From Bacteroidales bacterium (lineage in GTDB: Bacteria > Bacteroidota > Bacteroidia > Bacteroidales > Muribaculaceae), in assembly GCA_015061085.1 (NCBI GenBank), contig SUXG01000002.1, positions 124,001-188,000 of the forward strand: a stretch of 64,000 bases of DNA, read 5' to 3'. This document shows, one piece after another, positions 38,501 to 47,760 of the stretch (position 1 is the stretch's first letter; every line of letters begins with the position of its first letter). Below the pieces are notes generated by a model, which worked only from the letters and a program-made list of their open reading frames with translations, had not been told where the DNA came from and made no database searches. A program made the translations under genes and the position numbers.

Positions 38501-38599
38501 TCTAGCATAAGCTATCACTATGACTCGGCAGGGCGATTGTCGCATACGACCGATTCTGAGGGCAAGGTGATCGAAGTTTATGACTACAACTTCAGATAG
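35597..38599 (+). CDS. Secreted YD/RHS-type protein without the RHS-associated core
   Basis: MERKIILIILISFCYISVSAQ; GEVPVSLYTGTVQINVPIYEIDYMGHKIPISMTYHGSGVRPDQHPGWVGLGWNLNAGG; C-terminal YD repeats VTIYEYDPLVGVTKKILPDGSSISYHYDSAGRLSHTTDSEGKVIEVYDYNFR*. Confidence 0.82.
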   Translation: MERKIILIILISFCYISVSAQIPVPDSYLLSPNAASLGQYGEVPVSLYTGTVQINVPIYEIDYMGHKIPISMTYHGSGVRPDQHPGWVGLGWNLNAGGCISRIVNGLPDETYRENTIYTDYRAMGYFYTTEIYEDIIPAKPENMTYLGDDNLLYQFYYQEDAAPDEFRFDFLGISGSFYLSKEGEWVIRSKEKIKVIFDLLDEENYFRKFNNPFIGNGVDVFRNHYSKTIRGFKIIDKNGTEYTFGQDLNAVEFSVGLFSQMTESIAASTWHLKSIKYVNGATIDFNYQKKEFVIQAVPSAYKMMISAVYNTYSKTIPEQNLETYSGSLISPSYLTEIRFGNNKVNFDIAESKELRYDFVKMVERNFCKGHVIFDQMPYLESYEANGEYRTQRIILYDNNSVYQNIKWYKLTNISVENGNGKVIKNVRLNYNDENVSTQYTQRLALMSITDINTGGKYQFEYNDIGGLPPYCNGQTDHWGFYNGNVSNILGYNRFLDTYYYTIKNSNAEAMKKGMLTKIEYPTGGYNRFEYEANNYSRRVELESPVLTSYGTNQIAGGVRVKKIYNSPTGLSDDEFMAKRYYYTDDLNETKSSGILIHHPIYHVGNFRVISFQVIAYNLNIWSSQSVLTCSGNSSGTHLGYSKVIEQNADGSYSKYYFTDYMSNPDIFSITSMLNYSFHRPKAAMDQCRGLLKMREEYDSNGNLKKLVTNDFQNNTPLSTVISCRTQKVYILDTPYAFIEEASYPIYLYEMLPKKEVVTTYEQGGDSIVNTTTYSYNSHGLVSKVVKTLNHGVSEQTLIKYPTDFPDSTVYANFQERHILSPVVEQIIQRVDSVGNTSTVSRLFNHYSSDNPVFPYAVDMAIGNNPYENRHKYRFGEYLNPVAEIKDNGNETVYIWGYNHQYIVAVIEGSYYNEVCGIFGTPNSFATSLTPDFTKLYDFRDRFVSRSRVTIYEYDPLVGVTKKILPDGSSISYHYDSAGRLSHTTDSEGKVIEVYDYNFR

Positions 38600-38852
38600 T
38601 TCTGTCGAGGTGATTTCCGGTAAAACTGCCACATATAAGACCTATATTTACCTTGACTATGCCTCGCTGTGTAGTGGCGAAGAGTGTTTTGAAACATCGG
38701 TGAAATGCAGTAATAATGACTAAGTTATAAATGAGGAATTAAATAGTTTTATTAATTTTGCACTAATTGTTTGCTCCTATAAATAGATATTTATTACAGG
38801 GGGTTGTAAAATGCGGCGTTATTGAGGTTATTAATAAGAAATATTGAAGATT

Positions 38853-39530
38853 ATGAGAATCAGATATGCAACTTTTTCAGAGACAGGACGGCGTTATGCA
38901 AATCAGGATGTCTTTCGTGTGGAACAAATTAGCGAAGGCGATGCCACATTGATGGTCGTTTGCGACGGCATGGGAGGTCATGCGATGGGAGATGTCGCTG
39001 CAGAGACAGTATGTAATGCCGTCTTTGATAATTGGAGGCGTGTTTCCGATGATAATATGGAGGATAAGATCGTAGAGATTTGCAGAATTGTCTCTAAGAT
39101 CTTTGACGAGCGAGTTGTGAGTATGAATTATATTCAAATGGGAACAACGTTTGTTATGGCATATATTAAGGATGATGTCGCGACGATAGCTCATATTGGC
39201 GACAGCCGTTGTTATTTGTTGCGAGGTGGGGATGTTGTTTATCAGACAAAAGACCATGTCGGCGTAGAAAATGGTCGAGAGGGTATAAGCAAATGTTTTT
39301 TCTCTTACCGACCGGATGTGGCAGTTCCGGATGTGGCGCAATTTAAGTTGCAACTTGGCGATAGAATATTTTTGTGTACAGACGGTGTCTATAGATCAAT
39401 GGCACCACAAATACTTGCTGAAAGGCTTAGTGATGATAAGCCGTTGGAAGAAGTGACTGATGTCATTAAATTTATGTGTGAGAAATTCTCAACAGATAAT
39501 TATACCGCTATATTGGCTGAGATTATTTAA
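38853..39530 (+). CDS. PP2C-family serine/threonine protein phosphatase
   Basis: RIRYATFSETGRRYANQDVFRVEQ...LMVVCDGMGGHAMGDVAAE...THVMAYIKDDVATIAHIGDSRCYLLRGGDVVYQTKDH-type motifs...IFLCTDGVYRSM. Confidence 0.92.
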   Translation: MRIRYATFSETGRRYANQDVFRVEQISEGDATLMVVCDGMGGHAMGDVAAETVCNAVFDNWRRVSDDNMEDKIVEICRIVSKIFDERVVSMNYIQMGTTFVMAYIKDDVATIAHIGDSRCYLLRGGDVVYQTKDHVGVENGREGISKCFFSYRPDVAVPDVAQFKLQLGDRIFLCTDGVYRSMAPQILAERLSDDKPLEEVTDVIKFMCEKFSTDNYTAILAEII

Positions 39531-39652
39531 GGTTTTCTGTAGCTAAATATAGAATTTGCCGAAATTGATACTCTATATTGAAAACTTGAGGGATTAATAA
39601 TAGTTCCCATAATTCATTTTTTAATACTAAACAATTTAAAAGATTTAAACTT

Positions 39653-40288
39653 ATGAAGACAAGAGTTTTCAACTTGGTTATTATTGACGAGAGCGGTTCA
39701 ATGCATAGTATCAAGAAAGAAGCGATCGACAGTGTAAATGAAACAATTCAGTCTGTTCGCTCGGCGCAAAAGAATGATGAAAAACAAGAGTATTTTGTGA
39801 GCCTTGTGACTTTTAATGACAATGTAAAGACTGTCTGTGATTGTGTAAGAGCTGATGATGTGAGTGAGTTGACTGAAAAGAGATATAATCCAAGTTGTTG
39901 CACGGCGTTGTATGATGCCATGGGGGTGTCAATAAATGAATTGCGCAAGAAAGTCGCAGAGAGTGATAGGGTGTTGGTCACAGTTGTTACCGACGGATAT
40001 GAAAACGCCTCACGAGAATATTCCGGCAAGGCAATTAAGGCGCTTGTCGATGAGCTAAAGGAGAAGGGCTGGGTGTTTGCTTATATTGGAGCAAATCAAG
40101 ATGTTGAAGCTGTGGCGGCAACAATGTCGATAACTAATGCGATGAGCTTTGAAGCGACAATTGATGGAACAATAGCAATGAGTAAAAAACTCGAAACAGC
40201 TCGAAATCGTTTGTTTTCAGCATTTAAGTCAGAATGTTATTGCGCGGAAGATGCTAATACTAATTTTTTTAAGGACTTAGATTTCTAA
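39653..40288 (+). CDS. Von Willebrand factor type A (VWA) domain protein, TerY-like
   Basis: VFNLVIIDESGSMHSIKKEAIDSVNETI (MIDAS DxSxS)...TALYDAMGVSI...VVTDGYENAS. Confidence 0.88.
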   Translation: MKTRVFNLVIIDESGSMHSIKKEAIDSVNETIQSVRSAQKNDEKQEYFVSLVTFNDNVKTVCDCVRADDVSELTEKRYNPSCCTALYDAMGVSINELRKKVAESDRVLVTVVTDGYENASREYSGKAIKALVDELKEKGWVFAYIGANQDVEAVAATMSITNAMSFEATIDGTIAMSKKLETARNRLFSAFKSECYCAEDANTNFFKDLDF

Positions 40289-40305
40289 TATAGTTTCATG
40301 GTGTG

Positions 40306-40342
40306 GCATCGGCAGGCATTAGAGTGTCTGCCGATGCTTTTT
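40306..40342 (+). terminator. Intrinsic terminator after the VWA gene
   Basis: GCATCGGCAG-gcattagagtgt-CTGCCGATGC-TTTTT. Confidence 0.8.
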
Positions 40343-40406
40343 GTTGCGAATAGATATAATAGAAATAAGGAAATAACGTTGATAGAGAAAAGAAAATGAA
40401 TGATTT

Positions 40407-40883
40407 ATGGCAGAAAAATTGATAATTTCAGGCGATAGCAAGGCTGAAAAGTACGAAGTGCTTTACAAGCAGATAAAAGAACTTGTCGGTTATGAAACGG
40501 ATGAAATTGCCAATATGGCAAACATTTCTTCGATGATACACGAGGCATTCGGATTTCTTTGGACCGGCTTCTATCGCGTCGTGGGAGAGGAGTTGGTGTT
40601 GGGTCCGTTTCAAGGTCCGTTGGCATGTAGCAGAATAAAGTTTGGGAAAGGTGTTTGTGGTACAGCTTGGAAAGAAGCATGTTCGTTAGTTGTGCCTGAT
40701 GTAGAACAGTTTTCGGGACACATAGCATGTAGCAGTCTTTCTCGAAGTGAAATAGTCGTGCCGGTGTTGTCGGATGGCGTTATTGTCGCAGTGTTGGATA
40801 TTGATAGCCGGGAACTTTCTACGTTTGACGAAGAAGATCGTTTGTGGCTTGAAAAGATAGTGGCATTGCTCGGTAGGCAGTAA
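40407..40883 (+). CDS. GAF-domain free methionine-(R)-sulfoxide reductase-like protein
   Basis: FLWTGFYRVVGEELVLGPFQGPLACSRIKFGKGVCGTAWKEACSLVVPDVEQFSGHIACSSLSRSEIVVPVLSDGVIVAVLDIDS with fRMsr-type cysteines. Confidence 0.88.
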   Translation: MAEKLIISGDSKAEKYEVLYKQIKELVGYETDEIANMANISSMIHEAFGFLWTGFYRVVGEELVLGPFQGPLACSRIKFGKGVCGTAWKEACSLVVPDVEQFSGHIACSSLSRSEIVVPVLSDGVIVAVLDIDSRELSTFDEEDRLWLEKIVALLGRQ

Positions 40884-41005
40884 AATCATTCGGACTAAAA
40901 AAATAATCAAAATTGTTGGTAAAAAGATGTAACGACTCCTGATCCATATTGATACTGAACCACTTATATTCTATACACGAAAGATAGAATAAAGGTGTTG
41001 GGAAT

Positions 41006-41039
41006 AAAAAAAGAGGAGCGATAATTATCGTTCCTCTTT
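41006..41039 (-). terminator. Intrinsic terminator of tRNA-Asn
   Basis: Minus strand AAAGAGGAACGATAATTATCGCTCCTCTTTTTTT. Confidence 0.75.
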
Positions 41040-41040
41040 G

Positions 41041-41115
41041 CGCTTCAGGATGGGCTTGAACCAACGACCCCCTGATTAACAGTCAGGTGCTCTAACCAAC
41101 TGAGCTACTGAAGCA
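41041..41115 (-). tRNA. tRNA-Asn (GTT)
   Basis: TGCTTCAGTAGCTCAGTTGGTTAGAGCACCTGACTGTTAATCAGGGGGTCGTTGGTTCAAGCCCATCCTGAAGCG; anticodon loop CTGTTAA gives GTT; CCA not encoded. Confidence 0.93.
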
Positions 41116-41342
41116 TTTGCAATGCTTTTGCTGAATTGCGGTGCAAAATTACAACTTTTTTTATTATGTACCAAATTTTTGGTACACTTTTTTATAAAAA
41201 TATTTTTATTGCTCTGATTTTTAAGGTGTTATATATGTGTGGCGTTTTGGAGAGTGATATTTGCACAGTTTATTGACGAGGAGAATTGTTGGTTTTGGTA
41301 AAATATACATAGAGAAAAGAGTGATTTGTCTGAGAAAATTTC

Positions 41343-41350
41343 TAACTTTG
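41343..41350 (+). promoter_or_regulatory. -7 box upstream of the polysaccharide export operon
   Basis: TAACTTTG, about 70 nt before ATG 41422; no clear -33 at canonical spacing. Confidence 0.4.
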
Positions 41351-41421
41351 TGGAAATTTTGTGAAACAATCGATAATAAATAAAATAAAGAATCGTTTTA
41401 AATTTAGAAATAACATAATAT

Positions 41422-42210
41422 ATGAGAAAGATATTTTCAATAATCCTAACAATGCTGATTTTGTGTGGATGTTCATCTACAAAAACAGCATATTTTGAAG
41501 ATTTGAACCAATCATCAGGTTCATTGGGTAATTTGGATTACGAGATTCGTATCGAGCCGGCTGATGAATTGTTGATTACTGTTACGTCAGAAGTGCCTGA
41601 AGCAACAATGATGTATAATTTGCCAATGACAAATCCTGCAGTAAGTAGTAGTCTTAAATCTTCAACAGCAACAATGCAACAGCAGACTTATATTGTCGAT
41701 AAAGGTGGTGACATAAATTTTCCGATAATTGGCAAATTGCATGTTGAAGGAATGACAACAAAGGCTTTGGCTGATGAATTGACAAAGAAAATAGCACAAG
41801 ATGTTGAGGCTCCATACGTGAGAGTCGAGCTTATAAATTTTAAGGTTAAGGTGATGGGAGAGGTGATGAAACCGACATCAGTGCTTGTTACAGGCGAGCG
41901 TATGAGTATTCTTGATGCTCTCGCAGAAGCCGGGGATATGACTATCTATGGACAACGTGATAATGTGCTTCTAATTCGTGAAGAAAACGGGGTGAAAAAC
42001 TATTATCGCATTGACTTGACAAAGTCTGATATTTTGGAATCTCCATACTTTTATTTGAAACAAAACGACGTAATTTACGTTCAGCCGGGTAAAGGTAAAT
42101 CAGGACAAGCAGACTTCAATCAAAACAATACATACAAGGTTAGTATTGTCTCTGCTATTATCAGCGGTATTTCAGTTATAGCTTCATTAGTAATCGCTTT
42201 GACAAGATAA
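41422..42210 (+). CDS. Polysaccharide export outer-membrane lipoprotein (Wza-like)
   Basis: Lipobox LILCGCSSTKTAYF; EIRIEPADELLITVTSEVPEA...YIVDKGGDINFPIIGKLHVEGMTTKALADEL...VKVMGEVMKPTSVLVTGERMSILDALAEAGDMT. Confidence 0.92.
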   Translation: MRKIFSIILTMLILCGCSSTKTAYFEDLNQSSGSLGNLDYEIRIEPADELLITVTSEVPEATMMYNLPMTNPAVSSSLKSSTATMQQQTYIVDKGGDINFPIIGKLHVEGMTTKALADELTKKIAQDVEAPYVRVELINFKVKVMGEVMKPTSVLVTGERMSILDALAEAGDMTIYGQRDNVLLIREENGVKNYYRIDLTKSDILESPYFYLKQNDVIYVQPGKGKSGQADFNQNNTYKVSIVSAIISGISVIASLVIALTR

Positions 42211-42215
42211 TAAAT

Positions 42216-43829
42216 ATGAATACAGAAAATAATATAAAGAGCAGTGAAAAAATAGATCTTACTGCTATATGGAATAAATATAAACCATTCTGGTGGGTGT
42301 TCCTAATCTCAATTATCGGATGTGTTGGGCTATCATTACTCTATCTTAAAATCAAAAGTCCAATGTTTTTGACAAAGACAATGGTAATGGTTAATCAAGA
42401 CGACGAGGAATCATCCGGTGCAGTAGGCGGTCTTGGTGCTTTGATGTCGTCATTTTCAATTGGAGGTGGCGGTGGATCTAACGTTGAAGATGAGATGCTG
42501 AAAATGTCGTCACATACTAATATGACATCTGTTATCAAGCACTTAGAGTTAAATAAAACATATTGGTCAAAACCGGGTCTTTTTGATCGTAAGATATGGT
42601 ATTATGGCAATTCTCCGTTGAAAGTTGTAATTCCTGATGCAGTTCTTGATACAATTTCTGTTACGACAACTTTCAAATTGGATATCCCAAAGGATGGTAA
42701 AAATATATCGTTGAAAGTCAAACAAGGAAAAGAGGGAACTATTCTTAAAACAAATTTTGATAAGTTTCCATATATTGCGAAAACTCCGTATGGTACATTT
42801 ACAATTGATACAACAAAATATTTTGTAAAAGGAGAGAAGCTAAACTTTAATGCTTCGATTTGTAATCCGAGTGTTACTATTGAGGATATAAATGAGCGTA
42901 TTGCCATTAATCAAGTATCGAAAAAAGCAAATGCAATACTAATTGATCTTGAAGACGCCAATATCGATAGAGCGCAAGATTTTCTTAACACACTTGTCGC
43001 TTCATATAACGAACGTGGTATTGCGGATAAAAATGAGCAAGCATTAAGCACATCTAAGTTTATCGAAGAGCGTCTTATCCAACTCTACAAGGACCTCGAA
43101 GATGCTGAAACTAAGATTGAAGACTATAAGAGTCAAAATCAAATTGTTGATGCGACAGCGGAAGCTGAATATACTTTTGTCAGAAAAGAACGTATTGAAG
43201 CCGGTATGCTTGAAATGGAAACACAAGCTGCTGTGTTGCAGATGATTAAAGATTTCTTGAACTCTCCTGAAAACAAGTATAATCTTGTGCCATTTACAAC
43301 CGACTTCCCGGAAGAACCTATCACAGCCTACAATGAACTTGTGCTTCAACGCCTAAAACTCGAATCTACGACTAAAGAAAATAATGTGGCACTCAAGTCG
43401 TTGACAGCTCAAGTCGATGCAATGCGCAAGAACGTAATTGCAACCATCGACAAGCAACTTCAAAGCACACGAATCGCTCTTGCCGACATGCGTCGCGAAG
43501 CGTCAAGCGCTGAAAAGCGTATGACCGGAATTCCTCGTATGGAACGCGAATTGACAGCTCTTTATCGCGACCAAGTCATCAAGAATGAAATCTATGGCTA
43601 TTTGCTCCAAAAGCGCGAGGAAAATCAGCTCAAGCTGATGCGTAATACTCCAAAGGGTAAAGTGATTGATGTCGCTCACACAGATATTAAGCCGGTGAGT
43701 CCAAACAAGATTGTCGTTCCTGCGTTAGGCCTCATATTTGGCGTCGGTGGTGGCTTCGTTATATCCAATTTCATTGAGTCACGTCGCAATCGTCGTAACA
43801 AAAAATCAACTAAATCGATAGAGGTATAA
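42216..43829 (+). CDS. Chain-length determinant (Wzz-family) protein
   Basis: N- and C-terminal TM segments, central coiled coil, GNVR-like IPRMERELTALYRDQVIKNEIYGYLLQKREEN and terminal PVSPNKIVVPALGLIFGVGGG. Confidence 0.9.
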   Translation: MNTENNIKSSEKIDLTAIWNKYKPFWWVFLISIIGCVGLSLLYLKIKSPMFLTKTMVMVNQDDEESSGAVGGLGALMSSFSIGGGGGSNVEDEMLKMSSHTNMTSVIKHLELNKTYWSKPGLFDRKIWYYGNSPLKVVIPDAVLDTISVTTTFKLDIPKDGKNISLKVKQGKEGTILKTNFDKFPYIAKTPYGTFTIDTTKYFVKGEKLNFNASICNPSVTIEDINERIAINQVSKKANAILIDLEDANIDRAQDFLNTLVASYNERGIADKNEQALSTSKFIEERLIQLYKDLEDAETKIEDYKSQNQIVDATAEAEYTFVRKERIEAGMLEMETQAAVLQMIKDFLNSPENKYNLVPFTTDFPEEPITAYNELVLQRLKLESTTKENNVALKSLTAQVDAMRKNVIATIDKQLQSTRIALADMRREASSAEKRMTGIPRMERELTALYRDQVIKNEIYGYLLQKREENQLKLMRNTPKGKVIDVAHTDIKPVSPNKIVVPALGLIFGVGGGFVISNFIESRRNRRNKKSTKSIEV

Positions 43830-43841
43830 ACACTTCCAAGT

Positions 43842-45137
43842 ATGGCAGTAGTGATTGAAAAAAGCAAGTTTATATCCAAAATATTCTTCGGAGTGTTTTG
43901 GATAGTTGCTATAACTCCCTTTTTCGGTCAGGAATTTCTGCCATCGGTCTATGAAAAATTGTCGTCGCCAATGTTTGCCTTAATCGATTTGGCAATTATC
44001 TTTTTGGGCTTATGGACATTAAAACGAAAAGTTGATAAAATTATATTGTTGCTTTTTGTTGCGGTTGCATATATTTCATCATGCATATTTAATGATTTAT
44101 CGATAATATTCTTTTTAAATGGATTGAGATTGTATATTGCCTATATGATGGTAGTGCCAATCTACAATTATTTTTTTTCAGAGGAATCACGTCGCAATGC
44201 GTTTGTAGGTAAGATGGACAGGGCTTTGTACATCTTTTTGTGGTTTCAATTCCCTACTGCTGTTATACAATGCGTTTTGTATGGAGCATACGACTATGTT
44301 GGGGGATCGTTGGGTTGGATGATGTCGGGAGAAATGTCAACACTCGTCTATCTCATATCATTTTATTTCATGCATAAAAACTGGGATAAAGATAAGAGTT
44401 ATATTATAAATATCAAGGAGAATTGGGTTCTTATATTGCTACTTTTACCATCGTTTTTAAATGAAACAAAAATCAGTTTTGTTTATTTATTGATGTATTT
44501 CTTTTTCCTCTTGCCTATGGATAGAAAGTTTATTAAGCGTATGCTGATTTTTATCCCTTCAATGTTGGTCGTAATATTAATAGCAGGTTATTTTTATCTT
44601 TCAGTAACAGGAGCTTCTGATGATGTGATGACAGAGCAATATATTACAATGTATCTCACAGGAGATGATGAAGCATTGACTTACATTGAGGTTGCCGTCG
44701 ACAAAGGAGTAGATGAAATCGGTGATGATCAAGGCGACCTCTTTAGAGGTATTAAGTTTGCTGCAATCCCTTTTGTTCAAATGAGAGAACCTTATGCACC
44801 TTATTTTGGATTTGGTGTTGGTCAATTTAAAGGTGGATCAAGCATTGAAAAGAGTGAATTTGCCAAGGAATTTGATTGGCTGTTGAAAGGTACTGTGATG
44901 GGTATTTTTGCAATAATCATTGAATTAGGATACGCGGGAATAATATTGATAGCCTTGTTTTGGTGGACTGTCTTTAGAAAACAAAAGGATAATGTGAGAA
45001 ATCGACAGATAACGTTTTACTTGATTTTGACTATTTTGTTATTAGGAGTTTATAATAATGCGTTTATATGCGTTCCGTTCTATCTGATTTTTATCTATAT
45101 ATCGTTAATTAGCCAACACTGGAATTATACGAAATGA
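43842..45137 (+). CDS. Multi-pass membrane protein, candidate Wzy-type polymerase
   Basis: About 10 hydrophobic segments and position within the capsule operon; no specific motif. Confidence 0.55.
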   Translation: MAVVIEKSKFISKIFFGVFWIVAITPFFGQEFLPSVYEKLSSPMFALIDLAIIFLGLWTLKRKVDKIILLLFVAVAYISSCIFNDLSIIFFLNGLRLYIAYMMVVPIYNYFFSEESRRNAFVGKMDRALYIFLWFQFPTAVIQCVLYGAYDYVGGSLGWMMSGEMSTLVYLISFYFMHKNWDKDKSYIINIKENWVLILLLLPSFLNETKISFVYLLMYFFFLLPMDRKFIKRMLIFIPSMLVVILIAGYFYLSVTGASDDVMTEQYITMYLTGDDEALTYIEVAVDKGVDEIGDDQGDLFRGIKFAAIPFVQMREPYAPYFGFGVGQFKGGSSIEKSEFAKEFDWLLKGTVMGIFAIIIELGYAGIILIALFWWTVFRKQKDNVRNRQITFYLILTILLLGVYNNAFICVPFYLIFIYISLISQHWNYTK

Positions 45138-46216
45138 CAAACAATATAAAACCGGAAATATTAATACTTAGTAATGAGCAGTTTGGATATTTGGTAGATT
45201 ATTACTATTATGCTAAATATCTAAGTTCGTATTTTAATATAACGTTTATTTGTCCTGATGATAATCTAAAAAGAATAGAGGTTCCGGAGATTAAGATTAT
45301 ATATCTGCCTAAAACAAGCGGATGGAAGCGCCGTTTGGCATATAGAGAAATACTAAAATCATTAATAAAGCAAAATTGCAGATTTGATTTAATAATGATT
45401 GGTGTGAAGGGTGGTTTTATATTATATGATCTACTTAGGAAATTGTCAACAATAGTAGTTAACGATATTCGGACTCTTGATATTTCAGATTCAAAATTCA
45501 AGCGTAATATAGCAAACGCTATGATCACATTTGAGTCTTGCAATGCAAATTTTACGACAGTTATTTCAGAACTTGTAGCCAAAAAATTGCAGCTTAAGAA
45601 AGGGAAATATACAATTCTTCCTCTTGGTGGTAATATTATTGAGTGCGAAAATAAATGTTTTGACAATATATCATTGATATATGTCGGGACATTCTTTAAT
45701 AGAAATATAGAAGTAACAATAGAGGGTTTAGCAATGTATCTGCAGCGCCATCCTGAAATGTGTGGCAAAATACATTATGACATTATTGGTAGTGGGCAAG
45801 GAGAAGATAAAATAGTTGCCGCAATAAGTGCTAATAAAATGGAGGCTGTCGTAACGATGCATGGCTATATCGAAAATCACCGGTTGCCAAAATATTTTGT
45901 CAAAGCAAATGTGGGTGTATCGTATGTCCCTATAAATTCAAAATATGATTTACAACATCCTACAAAAACGTATGAATACCTATGTGCTGGAATGCCTGTA
46001 ATTGCTACTGCGACATCAGCTAATAAGGAAATTATAAGAAAAGATAATGGCATAACGATTGGCGATGATGTTGAATCATTCAGCAAAGGAATTGAAGCTA
46101 TAATAAACAATTGTCAATTTTATGATTCTGTAAAGATAAGGCAAAGTATTGCAGATAGTACTTGGGAATGCGTGGTTGATAAACTTAAACGTTTTATTAT
46201 CCAAAAGATAAGCTAA
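45134..46216 (+). CDS. Glycosyltransferase (GT4-like)
   Basis: ILPLGGN...LIYVGTFFNRNIEVTIEGLAMYL...IIGSGQGEDKIV...MHGYIENHRLPKYFVKANVGVSYVPIN...PTKTYEYLCAGMPVIATATSANKEII. Confidence 0.82.
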   Translation: MTNNIKPEILILSNEQFGYLVDYYYYAKYLSSYFNITFICPDDNLKRIEVPEIKIIYLPKTSGWKRRLAYREILKSLIKQNCRFDLIMIGVKGGFILYDLLRKLSTIVVNDIRTLDISDSKFKRNIANAMITFESCNANFTTVISELVAKKLQLKKGKYTILPLGGNIIECENKCFDNISLIYVGTFFNRNIEVTIEGLAMYLQRHPEMCGKIHYDIIGSGQGEDKIVAAISANKMEAVVTMHGYIENHRLPKYFVKANVGVSYVPINSKYDLQHPTKTYEYLCAGMPVIATATSANKEIIRKDNGITIGDDVESFSKGIEAIINNCQFYDSVKIRQSIADSTWECVVDKLKRFIIQKIS

Positions 46217-46218
46217 TA

Positions 46219-47760
46219 ATGTCACAGACAGAGAGTAATAAGAGCAAGCGTATAATAAAGAATACAGGTCTTTTATACATACGAATGATTTTGGTCATTC
46301 TGTTGAAGTTATATACATCTCGTATTGCTCTTGATGTTTTAGGATTTACCGATTTTGGAATATATAACCTTGTGGCAGGGTTGATCGTTTTGTTCTCATT
46401 TCTCAATTCATCAATGAGTGGAGCGAGCATACGATTTTTTACTACTGCTATGGGTAAATCAGATAATGCATTGTTTCAGAAATATTATTCCACGTCGATA
46501 TGCGTTCATTTTATTATTGGTGTCATAGCGGTGGTGTTAGCCGAGAGTATTGGGATGTACTATTTTTATGATTTGAATATACCTCCGGAAAGAATGAATT
46601 CTGCATTTATAGTGTATCAAATCAGTATATTGTTCAGCCTGTTTGAAATAATTAAATCACCATTTAATGCCAATATTATAGCACATGAGAAAATGTCATT
46701 CTATTCTTATGTCAGTGTTTTGGAGGTTCTAATGGGTTTGATGACAGCATTTGCTATAAAATATGTGACGACAGATAAGTTGATAACCTATTCGGCTTTG
46801 ATAGCATTATCGGGAGCAATTACGCTGACGTTGTATGTTGTTTATTGTAATCGTTATTTTAAGGAAATCTCTCTAAAGATACGGTTTTATAAGAATATTA
46901 TCATTGAAATTATAACGTTTGTGGCATGGTCGGTATCAAGTAGTTTTGCAAATATTTTTTCAAAACAAGCATTTAATGTTCTGATAAATATCTTTTACGG
47001 AGTAATGCTTAATGCATCGATTGCTATCATGAATCAAGTCACAGTAGCAATTAATGGGTTTGTGCAGAATTTTCAAATGGCTATTAATCCACAGATATTT
47101 AAAAGCTTTGCATCTAATGATACTGAGTATTTGCAACGATTATTTCTGTCATCGGCAAAGATTTCATTCTTTCTTTTGTGGATAATTGCTTTGCCTTTTA
47201 TATTATGTATGGATGAAATTCTAAATTTGTGGTTGACAGAAGTGCCTCCTTATACAGCTGCGTTTTGTGTAATATCATTAATTGCCTTGATGCCTAATTC
47301 GATAGGGGGTGCAATATGGACAGTCATTCAAGCATCAGGAAATATAAAGCGTTATCAGGTAGTCATTTGTGTAATAACATTGCTTAATGTGCCATGTTTC
47401 TATTTCTTGTTTAAGACAATTGACATTCCGTATGTGGCATATATAAGCACCATTGTATCAAACGTAATAATAGTAATATGTGGCTTTAACCTTGCAAAAG
47501 ATTACATCAAATTGTCATTTGTCGATTTTTTTAGGAATGTACTAAATCCGATAATGAGAGTTTTGGTGATAGGAAGTATTATTCCGATTGTGTTCTCATA
47601 TAGCAATATTAATTATTGTAGCCATTTTATTCAGATATTGATAATTGGCATAGTATCAATATTATCTGTAGGTAGCACAATATATTTGACCGGATTATCG
47701 TTATCAGAGAAAAGCTTTGTCTGTAAAAAAGTAAAATCGATTTTCCATAGACATGAATAA
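46219..47760 (+). CDS. Polysaccharide flippase (Wzx/MATE-like)
   Basis: Polytopic; TGLLYIRMILVILLKLYTSRIALDVLGFTDFGIYNLVAGLIVLFSFLNSSMSGASIRFFTTAMG. Confidence 0.87.
   Translation: MSQTESNKSKRIIKNTGLLYIRMILVILLKLYTSRIALDVLGFTDFGIYNLVAGLIVLFSFLNSSMSGASIRFFTTAMGKSDNALFQKYYSTSICVHFIIGVIAVVLAESIGMYYFYDLNIPPERMNSAFIVYQISILFSLFEIIKSPFNANIIAHEKMSFYSYVSVLEVLMGLMTAFAIKYVTTDKLITYSALIALSGAITLTLYVVYCNRYFKEISLKIRFYKNIIIEIITFVAWSVSSSFANIFSKQAFNVLINIFYGVMLNASIAIMNQVTVAINGFVQNFQMAINPQIFKSFASNDTEYLQRLFLSSAKISFFLLWIIALPFILCMDEILNLWLTEVPPYTAAFCVISLIALMPNSIGGAIWTVIQASGNIKRYQVVICVITLLNVPCFYFLFKTIDIPYVAYISTIVSNVIIVICGFNLAKDYIKLSFVDFFRNVLNPIMRVLVIGSIIPIVFSYSNINYCSHFIQILIIGIVSILSVGSTIYLTGLSLSEKSFVCKKVKSIFHRHE

Noticed and set aside
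38580-38723. 47 aa ORF (MTTTSDSSVEVISGK...) overlapping the end of the YD protein
   Set aside because: No RBS or domain evidence; cannot be separated from chance or a fragment.
38877-39353. 158 aa minus-strand ORF
   Set aside because: Antisense shadow of the PP2C gene.
45208-45768. 186 aa minus-strand ORF
   Set aside because: Antisense shadow of the GT4-like gene, which has strong motifs.
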